A DNA stretch of 64,000 nucleotides from CAKVLS01 sp045534265 (GTDB lineage: Bacteria > Bacillota > Clostridia > Christensenellales > UBA1242). Every line of letters starts with the position of its first letter. Positions within the stretch are counted from its first letter, which is position 1. The stretch is from assembly GCA_045534265.1 (NCBI GenBank), contig JAZSJH010000005.1:124001-188000 (forward strand). The letters are read 5' to 3'. The translations under genes were made by a program, and so were the position numbers. Under the pieces are notes generated by a model. It was not told the DNA's origin and searched no databases. It saw nothing but the letters and a program-made list of their open reading frames with translations. Positions 50,825 to 59,665 of the stretch are shown one piece after another.

Positions 50825-52306
50825 ATGTTTATTTTGTATTTTGTAATTTTCTGTTTAGTTGTGTCGTTACTTTCATACGCTATCTTTTATGTCTTTGGCA
50901 AAATTTTTAGTGTTAATATGTTATTTATAAAAAGCCATAAAAAGGTAGGAAAGTCAACTTTCAAAAGTCTTGTTTTATCATCAAATAAGGAGATAAATAT
51001 TGTTAAAAATATAACCAATAATGCCCCAAGAATAAGTGGTGATTTTTCGCAAAATTTGGCAAAGCAAATTCTTGCTAAATTTTACCTAAACTACGATTAT
51101 CCAACCTATCTAATTAGCGTTACAAATAACAATATTTTGAGCAATATTTATAGCGAGCTTGCCTTTCTAAAAACGCTAGAAAATCAAGGGACTTTTCTCA
51201 ATATTATATTGCTAACTAGCTGCGATATAAAAAGAGTATACAATCTAAAATACGCCATATCTCAACTGGACTATAAGGTTGATGTTGTGGGTATCTATGA
51301 GCGAAATTGCCTTTCATCAAAAGAGTTTTCTATGCTAAATATGCTCAATATAAACTACTATTGTGGCACATATTTTGGCGAAAATGTGGCTAAATACAAA
51401 GATTATTGTATAAAAAGCCAAGAAACAAACCAGTACTATGCAAAAACGCATAGTACTATGCAAAGTGACCTAAAACAAAACTATGTACTATGCAACTTTT
51501 GTGTCGAAAAAAGCAAAACATACAACTATTTAACTAATACTGAAATTATAAGATTTGATTTTTCTCGGGCGCAAAAAAGAGAAGTTCTTTCTTGTTTTTT
51601 ACCACTTGATAATATCAAATATTTTGCAGTAGAAACACATAATTTTTATATCAAAATAAAAGACTTTGACAAAGATATAGAGTACTATTATTTTTCTAAT
51701 AAACCTATTTTTTCAAAGGCTGTTTATAACAAAAAAGGCATCTATTTTTCTTACCTTAATGATAGTAGTTTTCTATATGTTTTTAGAGCGCCAGAAAAGA
51801 AGGCTTTTTCTTCGGTTTTGGAATGTGAAAGAGAGTTTATCAAAGCCCAAACGCTTATAAACAACCTACCTAAAGTTTTTGTTAAAAGCAATAACACAGA
51901 GCTTGACGAAATTGTAAACAAAAGCCTGCCACAAGATATAGTAAGGCTTATGTTAAAACAAAATAATGTAGATAATCCATCATTCAAAAACTTTGCTTTG
52001 CTTATAAATCACAATGCAGAAATAAAAACTAAAACCCCACTTGATTTGGCTGTTGCAAAATACTTCCACTTGCTGACAACTTATTATGGTGTAGAGTTTG
52101 GCAAAAGCGGAATTTATCTGTCTTATAAAAAGGACAAATTAATTGATAGTAAGATATTTTTCAAAAAGGGCACTCAAAATTATTCTGTAAATATTTTTAA
52201 TAAAAACCTAAATCCAGACACCTATGCTTTTGGCGGGGTTGAGTATAGTGGAACAAATTATATACCTTATAATAAGTTATCTCAATCTTTGAATTTACAA
52301 ATGTAA
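50825..52306 (+). CDS. Large unknown protein with one N-terminal membrane helix
   Basis: It is not recognised. This 493-residue protein has a membrane helix at about 2-26 (ILYFVIFCLVVSLLSYAIFY) and a long, aromatic-rich soluble part with no clear catalytic motif. Short segments such as YPTYLISVTNNNILSNIYSE and KVDVVGIYERN recall an alpha/beta fold. The weak ribosome binding site (AGGG very close to the ATG) leaves the start uncertain. The middle contains a cluster of short repeats (51432-51495). It stands alone between rnpB and rarA. Confidence 0.6.
   Translation: MFILYFVIFCLVVSLLSYAIFYVFGKIFSVNMLFIKSHKKVGKSTFKSLVLSSNKEINIVKNITNNAPRISGDFSQNLAKQILAKFYLNYDYPTYLISVTNNNILSNIYSELAFLKTLENQGTFLNIILLTSCDIKRVYNLKYAISQLDYKVDVVGIYERNCLSSKEFSMLNMLNINYYCGTYFGENVAKYKDYCIKSQETNQYYAKTHSTMQSDLKQNYVLCNFCVEKSKTYNYLTNTEIIRFDFSRAQKREVLSCFLPLDNIKYFAVETHNFYIKIKDFDKDIEYYYFSNKPIFSKAVYNKKGIYFSYLNDSSFLYVFRAPEKKAFSSVLECEREFIKAQTLINNLPKVFVKSNNTELDEIVNKSLPQDIVRLMLKQNNVDNPSFKNFALLINHNAEIKTKTPLDLAVAKYFHLLTTYYGVEFGKSGIYLSYKKDKLIDSKIFFKKGTQNYSVNIFNKNLNPDTYAFGGVEYSGTNYIPYNKLSQSLNLQM
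51432..51495. repeat. TACTATGCAA repeat cluster with a perfect hairpin inside a gene
   Basis: AGTACTATGC (51432-51441) and GCATAGTACT (51448-51457) form a perfect 10-bp inverted repeat. TACTATGCAA occurs as direct copies at 51434, 51454 and 51486. The cluster is in frame within the unknown gene. Confidence 0.7.
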
Positions 52307-52340
52307 TTTCCTTTGATATAATTATATCAGAGGATTTTTT

Positions 52341-53615
52341 ATGGACAATTTAACCGAAGGCTTTGCAAAAAAGCCCCTTGCCGAAAGAATGAGACCAACA
52401 AATCTAGAAGAATTTGTAGGTCAACAACATATAGTAGGAAAAAATCAACTACTTGATAGAGCAATAAGAGCTGGCGTTTTGGGTAGCTGTATTTTTTATG
52501 GTCCGCCCGGAACGGGCAAAACAACACTTGCAAATATTATAGCAAATACTTGCAAAGGTGAGTTTCGTAAACTCAATGCAGTATCTAGCGGTGTTGCTGA
52601 TGCAAAAGCTATTATTGACAAGGCAAAACAAGATTTTGAACTATATGGTAAAAAGACATACTTGCTACTTGATGAATGTCATAGATGGAGCAAAGCTCAA
52701 AGCGACTGTGTTTTACAGGCGGTAGAAGAAGGCTCTATTATCTTTATAGGTTCTACAACCGAAAACCCATTTACATCTATGACAAGGGCTATTGTTTCAA
52801 GATGTAGAGTGTTTGAGTTCAAAAGCGTTTTGGAAAAAGACATTATTGAACTTATGAAAAGGGCAACTGTAGACAAAGAACGTGGACTTGGCAATCTTCC
52901 GGTTGTTGTTGAAGAAGACGCTTATAAACATTTTGCTTATGCATGTGCTGGGGATTGTAGACAAGCGCTAAATGCTCTAGAACTTGCTGTTACTACAACA
53001 AACCTTGGCAAAAACAAAAAAATAACAATCACAAAAGAAATAGCTGAACAAAGTATACAAAAGAAAGCTTTGTCTTTGGACGAAGATATGTATTATGATA
53101 TTTTGAGTGCCTTTTGCAAAAGTATTAGAGGTAGTGATGCAGAGGCGGCTTTGTATTATTGCCAAAGATTAATTTTGGCTGGCATTGACCCACGCATTAT
53201 AGCCAGAAGGTTGATGGCTCATTGTAGCGAAGATATTGGTATGGCAGATAGTAATGCTTTGCTTCTTGCTTCAACTGCCATGTATTCTTGCGAAAAGCTT
53301 GGCTATCCGGAATGTATGCTTAATTTATCTCATGCTATTGTTTATGCCTGCGAAGCGGAAAAGTCAAATTCTGTATACGTTGCTATGAGCAAAGCAAGAG
53401 AAGATGCCGAAAAGGTAAAAGATGATAATATTCTAAACTGCCTAAAAAACCACCCTTCAACGAATCCAGATGGAACAAGTACATACAAATACCCACACGA
53501 CTATGGCGGCTATGTAAAACAGCAATATATGCCAAATAAACTTAAAGATAAAGTTTATTATGTTCCAAGTGGAAACGGCAGAGAAAAAAATATGGTTAGA
53601 AAGAAAAAAGTATAA
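52341..53615 (+). CDS. rarA: Replication-associated recombination protein RarA
   Basis: This 424-residue AAA+ ATPase (RarA/MgsA) acts at stalled replication forks. It starts KPLAERMRPTNLEEFVGQQH, has Walker A YGPPGTGKTT and Walker B LLLDECHRW, sensor 1 FIGSTTENP and C-terminal tetramerisation helices ending GGYVKQQYMPNKLKD. A histidine in the DECHR box is the usual DEIHR form. It lies alone with AGAGGA upstream. Confidence 0.95.
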   Translation: MDNLTEGFAKKPLAERMRPTNLEEFVGQQHIVGKNQLLDRAIRAGVLGSCIFYGPPGTGKTTLANIIANTCKGEFRKLNAVSSGVADAKAIIDKAKQDFELYGKKTYLLLDECHRWSKAQSDCVLQAVEEGSIIFIGSTTENPFTSMTRAIVSRCRVFEFKSVLEKDIIELMKRATVDKERGLGNLPVVVEEDAYKHFAYACAGDCRQALNALELAVTTTNLGKNKKITITKEIAEQSIQKKALSLDEDMYYDILSAFCKSIRGSDAEAALYYCQRLILAGIDPRIIARRLMAHCSEDIGMADSNALLLASTAMYSCEKLGYPECMLNLSHAIVYACEAEKSNSVYVAMSKAREDAEKVKDDNILNCLKNHPSTNPDGTSTYKYPHDYGGYVKQQYMPNKLKDKVYYVPSGNGREKNMVRKKKV

Positions 53616-53642
53616 ATTTTAGACAAAAATGCCCATTTTTAG

Positions 53643-53671
53643 TTGCTAATAACTGCAAAAAAAAATATAAT
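53643..53671 (+). promoter_or_regulatory. Promoter of rubrerythrin
   Basis: TTGCTA (53643-53648), a 17-base spacer and TATAAT (53666-53671), 34 bases before the ATG. Confidence 0.7.
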
Positions 53672-53705
53672 AATGGTATATTAAAACACTTTAAGGAGAA
53701 AAATT

Positions 53706-54239
53706 ATGGAATTGAAAGGTTCACAAACAGAGAAAAATTTGATGAAGGCATTTGCTGGTGAGTCTGAAGCAAGAAACAAATATACATACTTTGCTAGCGT
53801 TGCTAAAAAAGAAGGATACGAACAAATCGCTGAAATTTTTAGTCAAACAGCTGATAACGAAAAAGAACACGCAAAATTGTGGTATAAACTAGCAGTTGGT
53901 TTAGGAAATACTCAAGAAAACCTAAGAGCAGCAGCTGATGGCGAAAACTACGAATGGACAAAAATGTACAAGAGATTTGCTAAAAAAGCTAGAGAAGAAG
54001 GCTTTGAAGAAATCGCAGTATTGTTTGAAGGCGTAGCAGCTATCGAAAAATCTCACCAAAAAAGATACGAAGCTCTTCTTAAAAATGTTCAAGAAGGCAA
54101 AGTATTCAAAAAAGTTACTCCTGTTATGTGGGAATGCCGTAACTGCGGTCACAGAGTAAAAGCTGAAGAAGCTCCTGCTGTTTGCCCAGTATGCGCACAC
54201 AAACAAGCTTACTTCCAAGTTTTGACACCAATCAAATAA
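53706..54239 (+). CDS. rbr: Rubrerythrin
   Basis: This 177-residue protein detoxifies hydrogen peroxide in anaerobes. It has the diiron four-helix part (about 1-135) with EKNLMKAFAGESEARNKY, DNEKEHAKLWYK and AIEKSHQKRYE ligand motifs and the C-terminal rubredoxin-like iron site CRNCGH...CPVCAH (C-X2-C twice). Length matches the family. It has its own promoter and terminator. Supports an anaerobic host. Confidence 0.96.
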   Translation: MELKGSQTEKNLMKAFAGESEARNKYTYFASVAKKEGYEQIAEIFSQTADNEKEHAKLWYKLAVGLGNTQENLRAAADGENYEWTKMYKRFAKKAREEGFEEIAVLFEGVAAIEKSHQKRYEALLKNVQEGKVFKKVTPVMWECRNCGHRVKAEEAPAVCPVCAHKQAYFQVLTPIK

Positions 54240-54252
54240 TTTATCAAAAATT

Positions 54253-54284
54253 AAGACTAGGCATAGTTCCTAGTCTTTTTTTTA
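54253..54284 (+). terminator. Intrinsic terminator of rubrerythrin
   Basis: AAGACTAGG (54253-54261) pairs with CCTAGTCTT (54269-54277), followed by a T run. Confidence 0.92.
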
Positions 54285-54311
54285 TTTTGTAAGGTATAAA
54301 GCTTTTTATAA

Positions 54312-54339
54312 TAAAAAAGACGCTACAAAGCGTAGCGCC
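54312..54339 (-). terminator. Intrinsic terminator of the GDPD gene
   Basis: On the minus strand GGCGCTAC pairs with GTAGCGTC (54319-54326 with 54332-54339) and runs into T residues. Confidence 0.85.
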
Positions 54340-54347
54340 TTTGTTTT

Positions 54348-55079
54348 TTAGATTTTTGGAGTGAAACCTTCAAAGATGATGTTGTCGCATTTTTTTACAA
54401 CAGACATATAGTCGTGTTGAGAAGATACAACCCAAGTAATCAAAGGAAGTCCCTTAAACTTGGTTGAACATACTCTTGGTATTTCGTTAAATTTGTATGA
54501 GATAAAGTGTGGCTCTGATACTTTCTTGTTTAATGCCATACGGCTAAGCAAGAATTTTTTTATACAGCCCATCTTTTCATTTTTGAATTTGCTAGCCAGC
54601 TGTCCACGCCAAATCTCTGGAGCGTTCTTTTTGAACCACTCAAGAACATATGGGTTGAAAGATTGAACAGCATATTCACCCTTATATTTTTTTAGCTCTG
54701 CAAGCACAGATTCTTCTAAAGAACCTACCTTGTCATTATTTTTAATTTCTATAAGCAAAGGCACTTGACCATTAACTAACTTCAAAACTTGTTTTAGAGT
54801 AGGGATAGATTCTTTAGTGCCGTTTAGTTTATATTTTTTTAGATTGTCTTTGGTTGGTATGTTTTTTACATACCCATCCATGCCAGAGATTCTTTTTAAT
54901 GTATCATCATGGAATACAACGACTGTGCCGTCGCCAATTTCTCTAACATCTATCTCAATTGCATATCCGTTATCTATTGCATTTTGAAATGCAGACAAAC
55001 TATTTTCTGGGTGCTCAGTATCGTGTAGTCCACGATGAGCTATATATCTGTTGACTAACCAACTGTCAAATATTTCCAT
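54348..55079 (-). CDS. Glycerophosphodiester phosphodiesterase
   Basis: This 243-residue GDPD enzyme hydrolyses glycerophosphodiesters to glycerol-3-phosphate and alcohol. It shows IAHRGLHDTEHPENSL with the catalytic histidine, EIDVREIGDGTVVVFHDDTL with metal-site acid residues and the second histidine, and VNGQVPLLIEIKN. The start at 55079 was chosen because GGAG lies 9 bases upstream; an ATG at 55094 would add five residues. No signal peptide, so cytoplasmic. An inverted repeat upstream suggests TetR-type control. Confidence 0.9.
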   Translation of the reverse strand: MEIFDSWLVNRYIAHRGLHDTEHPENSLSAFQNAIDNGYAIEIDVREIGDGTVVVFHDDTLKRISGMDGYVKNIPTKDNLKKYKLNGTKESIPTLKQVLKLVNGQVPLLIEIKNNDKVGSLEESVLAELKKYKGEYAVQSFNPYVLEWFKKNAPEIWRGQLASKFKNEKMGCIKKFLLSRMALNKKVSEPHFISYKFNEIPRVCSTKFKGLPLITWVVSSQHDYMSVVKKCDNIIFEGFTPKI

Positions 55080-55100
55080 ATTAAGGTTCTCCATATATCC

Positions 55101-55116
55101 AACCGACCATTCGGTT
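55101..55116. promoter_or_regulatory. Candidate TetR-type operator at the GDPD start
   Basis: AACCGACCATTCGGTT is an inverted repeat of AACCGA and TCGGTT. It lies about 20 bases upstream of the GDPD start, where a repressor would block transcription. Confidence 0.5.
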
Positions 55117-55282
55117 TATTTACTTTTGATATTTCATTTTAACACAAAAAAAACTGAAATCCTAACAATTTGAGCCACTTTTTTTGTATTTTTTATAATT
55201 TTTTGTTTTTAATATATTTTAGCAAAAAAAAGATTTTTGTCCAAAGCTTGCTTTCACATTTTTGGGTTTTGTAATAATTTAT

Positions 55283-55294
55283 GACCATTTGGTC
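55283..55294. promoter_or_regulatory. Second copy of the operator-like motif
   Basis: GACCATTTGGTC shares GACCATTYGGTY with the site at 55105-55116 and is itself nearly palindromic. It lies about 125 bases upstream of lepA. Confidence 0.45.
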
Positions 55295-55419
55295 GAAAAA
55301 ATGATTTTATAAAAATTTTTTTTACTCTAAAAAACAAAATAGACAAGATTAAGTTTGCATTTTTTTGTTGCTAAATGTTACTTAATTAATTATAATAAAT
55401 ATATTAAATTGGAGATATT

Positions 55420-57219
55420 ATGCAAAACAGACAAAAAAACATAAGGAACTTTTGTATTATAGCACACATTGACCACGGCAAAAGTACCCTTGCAGATAGA
55501 CTTATAGAAATGACTGGCACACTATCAAAAAGAGATTTGACATCACAAGTACTTGATAGTATGGATATCGAAAAGGAAAGGGGCATTACCATAAAGCTAA
55601 CCCCTACACGTATGTTCCATACCGAAGGTGATGAAGAATATATCCTAAATCTTATTGACACCCCAGGACATGTTGACTTTACATACGAAGTATCAAGATC
55701 ACTTGCTGCTTGCGAAGGGGCAATTCTTGTAGTTGACGCTACCCAAGGCGTAGAAGCACAAACCGTAGCAAACGTTTATCTTGCTGTCGAAAACGATCTT
55801 GAGATTATTCCTGTAATTAACAAAGTAGATCTTCCTAGTGCAGATGTTGAAGGGGTAAAAAAGCAGATAGAAGATATTATTGGTATAGACTGCAGTGATG
55901 CACCGCTTGTTTCTGCAAAAGAAGGACTTAACATTGGCAAAGTATTAACTGCCATTGTAAACAAAGTTCCTTCTCCAAATGGTGAAGAAGAAAAACCGCT
56001 AAAAGCACTTATATTTGATAGCTATTATGATAGTTACAAAGGCGCTGTTAGTATGGTGCGTATAGTAGACGGCTCTGTCAAAGCAGGACAAAAAATCAAA
56101 ATGTTCAAAACGGGCAAAGAGTTTGACGTAACCGAAGTTGGTGTGTTCTGTCCAGCTCCAAAACCTATTGAAGTACTAAGAGCTGGTGATGTTGGATATA
56201 TTGCCGCTAGTATCAAAACAGTATCTGATACCAAAGTAGGCGACACAATAACACTAGCTATAAATCCAGCAGATGCACCACTTGCCGGATACAAAGATGT
56301 AAAACCTATGGTTTATTGTGGTATATTCCTTGCTGACGGCTCAAAATATGATGACCTAAAAGATGCCTTAGAAAAACTAAAACTAAATGACGCATCTCTT
56401 GATTATCAACCGGAAGTATCTCAAGCTTTGGGTTTTGGTTTTAGATGTGGATTTTTGGGGCTTCTTCATATGGAGATTATTACAGAGCGTCTTGAGAGAG
56501 AGTTCAATCTTGATATTATAACTACAGCTCCCGGGGTATCATACCTTGTTACAAAAACATCCGGAGAAGAGCTTGAAATATCAAACCCAAGCAATCTTCC
56601 ACCAACAACAGAGATTAGTTGTATCAAAGAACCAGTAGCTAGCGTTAATATTTACACCCCACCAGAATATGTAGGTTCTATTATGGAACTATGTCAAAAC
56701 AAGCGTGGCGTATACCTTGATATGCAATATTTGGACAAAAACAGGGTAGTGATGAAATATGATATGCCACTTAACGAGATTATATATGACTTCTTTGATG
56801 GGCTTAAGTCTAGAAGTAGGGGTTATGCTAGCTTAGATTACGAAATCAAAGGATATGAAGTAAGCGACCTTGTAAAACTAGATATATTGCTAAACGGCGA
56901 AAAATGTGATGCTCTTAGCCTTATTGTTCATAGAGAAAAAGCCTATGGCAGGGGCAAATCTATCGCCGAAAAGCTAAAAGATATTATTCCAAGACAACTT
57001 TTTGAAATACCAATTCAGGCAAGTATCGGCAACAAAGTTATTGCAAGAGAAACTGTAAGAGCTATGAGAAAAGACGTTTTGGCTAAGTGTTACGGCGGTG
57101 ACATTTCGCGTAAGAGAAAGCTTCTAGAAAAACAAAAGGAGGGTAAAAAGAGAATGCGCCAAGTAGGTTCTGTAGAACTTCCTAGCGAGGCATTTATGAG
57201 CATTCTTAAACTTGACTAA
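55420..57219 (+). CDS. lepA: Elongation factor 4 (LepA)
   Basis: This 599-residue translational GTPase can back-translocate stalled ribosomes. G1 is AHIDHGKST, G2 lies in KERGITIKL, G3 is DTPGH and G4 NKVD. The LepA-specific C-terminal domain is present (KIKGYEVSDLVKLDILLNG-like segment, RQLFEIPIQASIGNK, RKRKLLEKQKEGKKRMRQVG). Length equals the family norm. The ATG overlaps hemW at the end (TAATG), so the two are coupled. Confidence 0.97.
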   Translation: MQNRQKNIRNFCIIAHIDHGKSTLADRLIEMTGTLSKRDLTSQVLDSMDIEKERGITIKLTPTRMFHTEGDEEYILNLIDTPGHVDFTYEVSRSLAACEGAILVVDATQGVEAQTVANVYLAVENDLEIIPVINKVDLPSADVEGVKKQIEDIIGIDCSDAPLVSAKEGLNIGKVLTAIVNKVPSPNGEEEKPLKALIFDSYYDSYKGAVSMVRIVDGSVKAGQKIKMFKTGKEFDVTEVGVFCPAPKPIEVLRAGDVGYIAASIKTVSDTKVGDTITLAINPADAPLAGYKDVKPMVYCGIFLADGSKYDDLKDALEKLKLNDASLDYQPEVSQALGFGFRCGFLGLLHMEIITERLEREFNLDIITTAPGVSYLVTKTSGEELEISNPSNLPPTTEISCIKEPVASVNIYTPPEYVGSIMELCQNKRGVYLDMQYLDKNRVVMKYDMPLNEIIYDFFDGLKSRSRGYASLDYEIKGYEVSDLVKLDILLNGEKCDALSLIVHREKAYGRGKSIAEKLKDIIPRQLFEIPIQASIGNKVIARETVRAMRKDVLAKCYGGDISRKRKLLEKQKEGKKRMRQVGSVELPSEAFMSILKLD

Positions 57220-58355
57220 TGAAAAAGAAATTATCACTTTATATTCATATACCATTTTGTGCAAGACGTTGCGGGTATTGCAACTTTGTGACCTTTGTCG
57301 AAAAAGAAAACTATATGTTTGACTATGTAGACGGTCTTATCAAAGAAATGAAAACTTATAGCAAAAAGACACAAGATTATGTTGTTCAATCTGTTTATGT
57401 GGGCGGCGGAACTCCAAGCTACCTTCATAGTGGTCTTATGCTAAAAATTTTCAAGGCGCTAAAAGAAAACTTTCATTTTCTTCGCAATGCCGAGATAACT
57501 ATAGAGGCAAACCCAAACTCTCTTACTATCGAAAAATTAGAAGAGTACAAAGCTTGCGGTGTAAATCGACTAAGTATCGGCGCTCAAACTTGTAACAATC
57601 ACCTTTTGAAAGATATAGACAGACTTCACAATTTTGAAGATTTTAAGATGGCACTAGAGCTTGCGCAAGCAAAAGGTTTTGAAAATATCTCTGTAGATAT
57701 GCTTCTTGGTCTTCCTAAGCAAAAGAAAAGAGATGTTGTCAAAATGCTTAAATACCTTGTTTCTCACGAGGTAAAACACATTTCAGCATATAGCCTTATT
57801 TTGGAACGTGGAACTCCAATGTTTAACAAAGTAAGTAGCGGCAAAATGAATCTTCCTTCAGAAGACTCAACTGTTGACATGTACAATGCCGTTTATAAAT
57901 ACCTTAACAAAAAAGGCTTCAAAAGATATGAAGTTTCAAACTTTGCAATTCCAGACTATGAATGCCTGCACAATACAGTTTACTGGACAATGGCAGAGTA
58001 TATTGGTCTTGGCGTAGCTGCTCACTCATACTTTGGTGGAGAAAGATTTGCCAACACCACAAACCTAGATGACTATATCGAAAAACTAGACGCAAAAAAA
58101 TCTCCGGTTGTTGATAGAGAAAAGCTTTCTATTATAGAGCAAAAAGAAGAAACAATAATGCTATCTCTTAGAACATCAAAAGGTATTAATATCGAAACTT
58201 TTAATCACAAATTTAACTGCAACCTTCTTCAAGATAAGCAAAAAGAAATCACTTTCCTTCTAAACAACAGATTTATCGTTATCGAAAGAGGTTTCCTTCG
58301 TCTTGCCGAAAACGCCTTTTATGTGCTAAATAGCGTTGTTCAAAAACTAATATAA
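57219..58355 (+). CDS. hemW: HemW-like radical SAM heme chaperone
   Basis: This 378-residue radical SAM protein has the cluster motif CARRCGYC (C-X3-C-X2-C) right after LYIHIPF, the GGGTPS motif and the ANPNSLTIEKLEEYKACGVN segment. HemW inserts heme and is often misnamed coproporphyrinogen III oxidase; lepA-hemW-hrcA order is typical of Firmicutes. The start overlaps the lepA stop by one base. A hairpin follows, before the heat-shock operon. Confidence 0.93.
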   Translation: MKKKLSLYIHIPFCARRCGYCNFVTFVEKENYMFDYVDGLIKEMKTYSKKTQDYVVQSVYVGGGTPSYLHSGLMLKIFKALKENFHFLRNAEITIEANPNSLTIEKLEEYKACGVNRLSIGAQTCNNHLLKDIDRLHNFEDFKMALELAQAKGFENISVDMLLGLPKQKKRDVVKMLKYLVSHEVKHISAYSLILERGTPMFNKVSSGKMNLPSEDSTVDMYNAVYKYLNKKGFKRYEVSNFAIPDYECLHNTVYWTMAEYIGLGVAAHSYFGGERFANTTNLDDYIEKLDAKKSPVVDREKLSIIEQKEETIMLSLRTSKGINIETFNHKFNCNLLQDKQKEITFLLNNRFIVIERGFLRLAENAFYVLNSVVQKLI

Positions 58356-58397
58356 TATATATTATTACAATATTTATCTTAACCTATCTTATATAAA

Positions 58398-58428
58398 ATC
58401 GCCCCAGTTTTGGAGCGGTTTTTTTATT
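58398..58428 (+). terminator. Terminator between hemW and the heat-shock operon
   Basis: AATCGCCCCA (58398-58407) pairs with TGGAGCGGTT (58412-58421), with one mismatch and one G-T pair, then a T run. Confidence 0.75.
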
Positions 58429-58512
58429 TTTCCTTATTTTAGATAGTTTTAACCATTTTGATTCAATGCAAATTTTGTCAAAAAAATTTTCTCAAAATGT
58501 GGCATAAAATTG

Positions 58513-58540
58513 TTGACTTTGAATATAATATGACTATAAT
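58513..58540 (+). promoter_or_regulatory. Promoter of the hrcA-grpE-dnaK-dnaJ operon
   Basis: TTGACT (58513-58518) and TATAAT (58535-58540) are 16 bases apart; the CIRCE element follows directly. Confidence 0.85.
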
Positions 58541-58544
58541 AAAG

Positions 58545-58571
58545 TTAGCAGTCGCAGATGTCGAGTGCTAA
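58545..58571. promoter_or_regulatory. CIRCE operator
   Basis: TTAGCAGTC-N9-GAGTGCTAA matches the CIRCE consensus TTAGCACTC-N9-GAGTGCTAA with one mismatch in the left arm. HrcA binds it to repress the operon in the absence of stress. Confidence 0.93.
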
Positions 58572-58585
58572 CAATGCAAAATTTC

Positions 58586-58594
58586 GAGTGCTAA
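58586..58594 (+). promoter_or_regulatory. Extra CIRCE half-site
   Basis: A second perfect GAGTGCTAA lies 15 bases after the CIRCE right arm and just before the hrcA ribosome binding site. No left arm accompanies it. Confidence 0.6.
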
Positions 58595-58605
58595 AAAGGT
58601 GGTAT

Positions 58606-59661
58606 ATGAGCGAAAATTTACCTGTTTTGAGCCAGAGAAAGAAACAAATTTTGTATAGCGCAGTTGATAATTATATCAAAGTTGCCAATCCTATAACATC
58701 TAGCTTTATCCAAAGCACAGAGCTTAAGGATACAAGTACGGCAACTATTCGTAACGAATTATCATCACTTGAGGCTATGGGGTATCTAAAACAGCTGCAT
58801 ACATCAAGCGGCAGAGTACCCACAACCAAAGGCTATAGGTTTTTTGTAAATGAGATTTTGTCAAATCTTAATTACACCCAAACCGAACTGTGTTCTGTAA
58901 AAGATGAGTTATTTCTTAAGTCAAACAATCTAAGCGAAATAGTAAGAAGTATAGCAGATACCATATCTCAAAAGACCAATTACCCAGCAGTTGTTGTCTT
59001 TGATGGATTCAAAGAACTGATGGTTAAGTCAATTAAGATATTTTATCTTATCAGCGGTCAACTTCTTGTTTTGGTAGAAACAAATGCCGGCGTTGTAACA
59101 AATACAATTACCGCTAGCAGCCAAATTGAAAGTAAAGACTGTGAAGATGCTTCAAACTTATTCAATAATATGTTTGCTGGCAAATCAATTGGCTTTTTGA
59201 TGGACAACATCAATAGCTTTAGTGAAAAAGTAACTCAAGAACTAGACAAGTACAAAGAACTTTTCAAGCTTGTTTTGATTGTTTTAGAAAATTACACAAA
59301 ATCAGCAAGTGATGTACAAAGTGGCGGTCTTGTCAAACTTCTTAATTCACCAGAATATAGTGATGTAGAAAAAGCAAAAGACATTCTTAATGTTCTATCA
59401 GACAAAACAAAATTAAAAGACATCTTTGACACCAAAAGTGAAGAAGGGGTAGAGGTAAAACTTGGTGATGAGTTAGACAACGAAAAGCTAAACGATTGCG
59501 CCGTAATTACCACGCCACTTGTTATTGATGGTAAAAAGATAGCATCTATTGGTGTTATAGGACCAGAAAGAATAGACTATGGCTCTATCGCTAGCGCACT
59601 AAAAATTATCGCTGACGAAATCAACGAAAAACGAAGTAACAAAGATAAAGGAGGTGGCTGA
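58606..59661 (+). CDS. hrcA: Heat-inducible repressor HrcA
   Basis: This 351-residue repressor has an N-terminal winged helix (LSQRKKQILYSAVDNYIKVA, then STATIRNELSSLEAMGYLKQ and HTSSGRVPTTKGYRFFV) and the HrcA-specific C-terminal domain ending with IGVIGPERIDYGSIASALK. The start was set at MSENLPVL, preceded by AAGGTGG; a longer frame starts within the CIRCE element and is rejected. It regulates its own operon through CIRCE. GrpE follows with a 4-base gap from the stop to its ATG. Confidence 0.96.
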   Translation: MSENLPVLSQRKKQILYSAVDNYIKVANPITSSFIQSTELKDTSTATIRNELSSLEAMGYLKQLHTSSGRVPTTKGYRFFVNEILSNLNYTQTELCSVKDELFLKSNNLSEIVRSIADTISQKTNYPAVVVFDGFKELMVKSIKIFYLISGQLLVLVETNAGVVTNTITASSQIESKDCEDASNLFNNMFAGKSIGFLMDNINSFSEKVTQELDKYKELFKLVLIVLENYTKSASDVQSGGLVKLLNSPEYSDVEKAKDILNVLSDKTKLKDIFDTKSEEGVEVKLGDELDNEKLNDCAVITTPLVIDGKKIASIGVIGPERIDYGSIASALKIIADEINEKRSNKDKGGG

Positions 59662-59665
59662 TTGT

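Larger units (their letters stand above)
55080..55419. other. Divergent spacer between GDPD and lepA
   Basis: This AT-rich region of about 330 bases has two related palindromes (55101-55116 and 55283-55294), a TAAAAT hexamer on the minus strand near 55137 that could be the GDPD -10 box, and the lepA ribosome binding site (GGAG). No small gene was recognised. Confidence 0.55.

Noticed and set aside
58558..58605. Upstream ATG start for hrcA
   Set aside because: It begins inside the CIRCE operator and has no ribosome binding site; MSENLPVL at 58606 has a good one.
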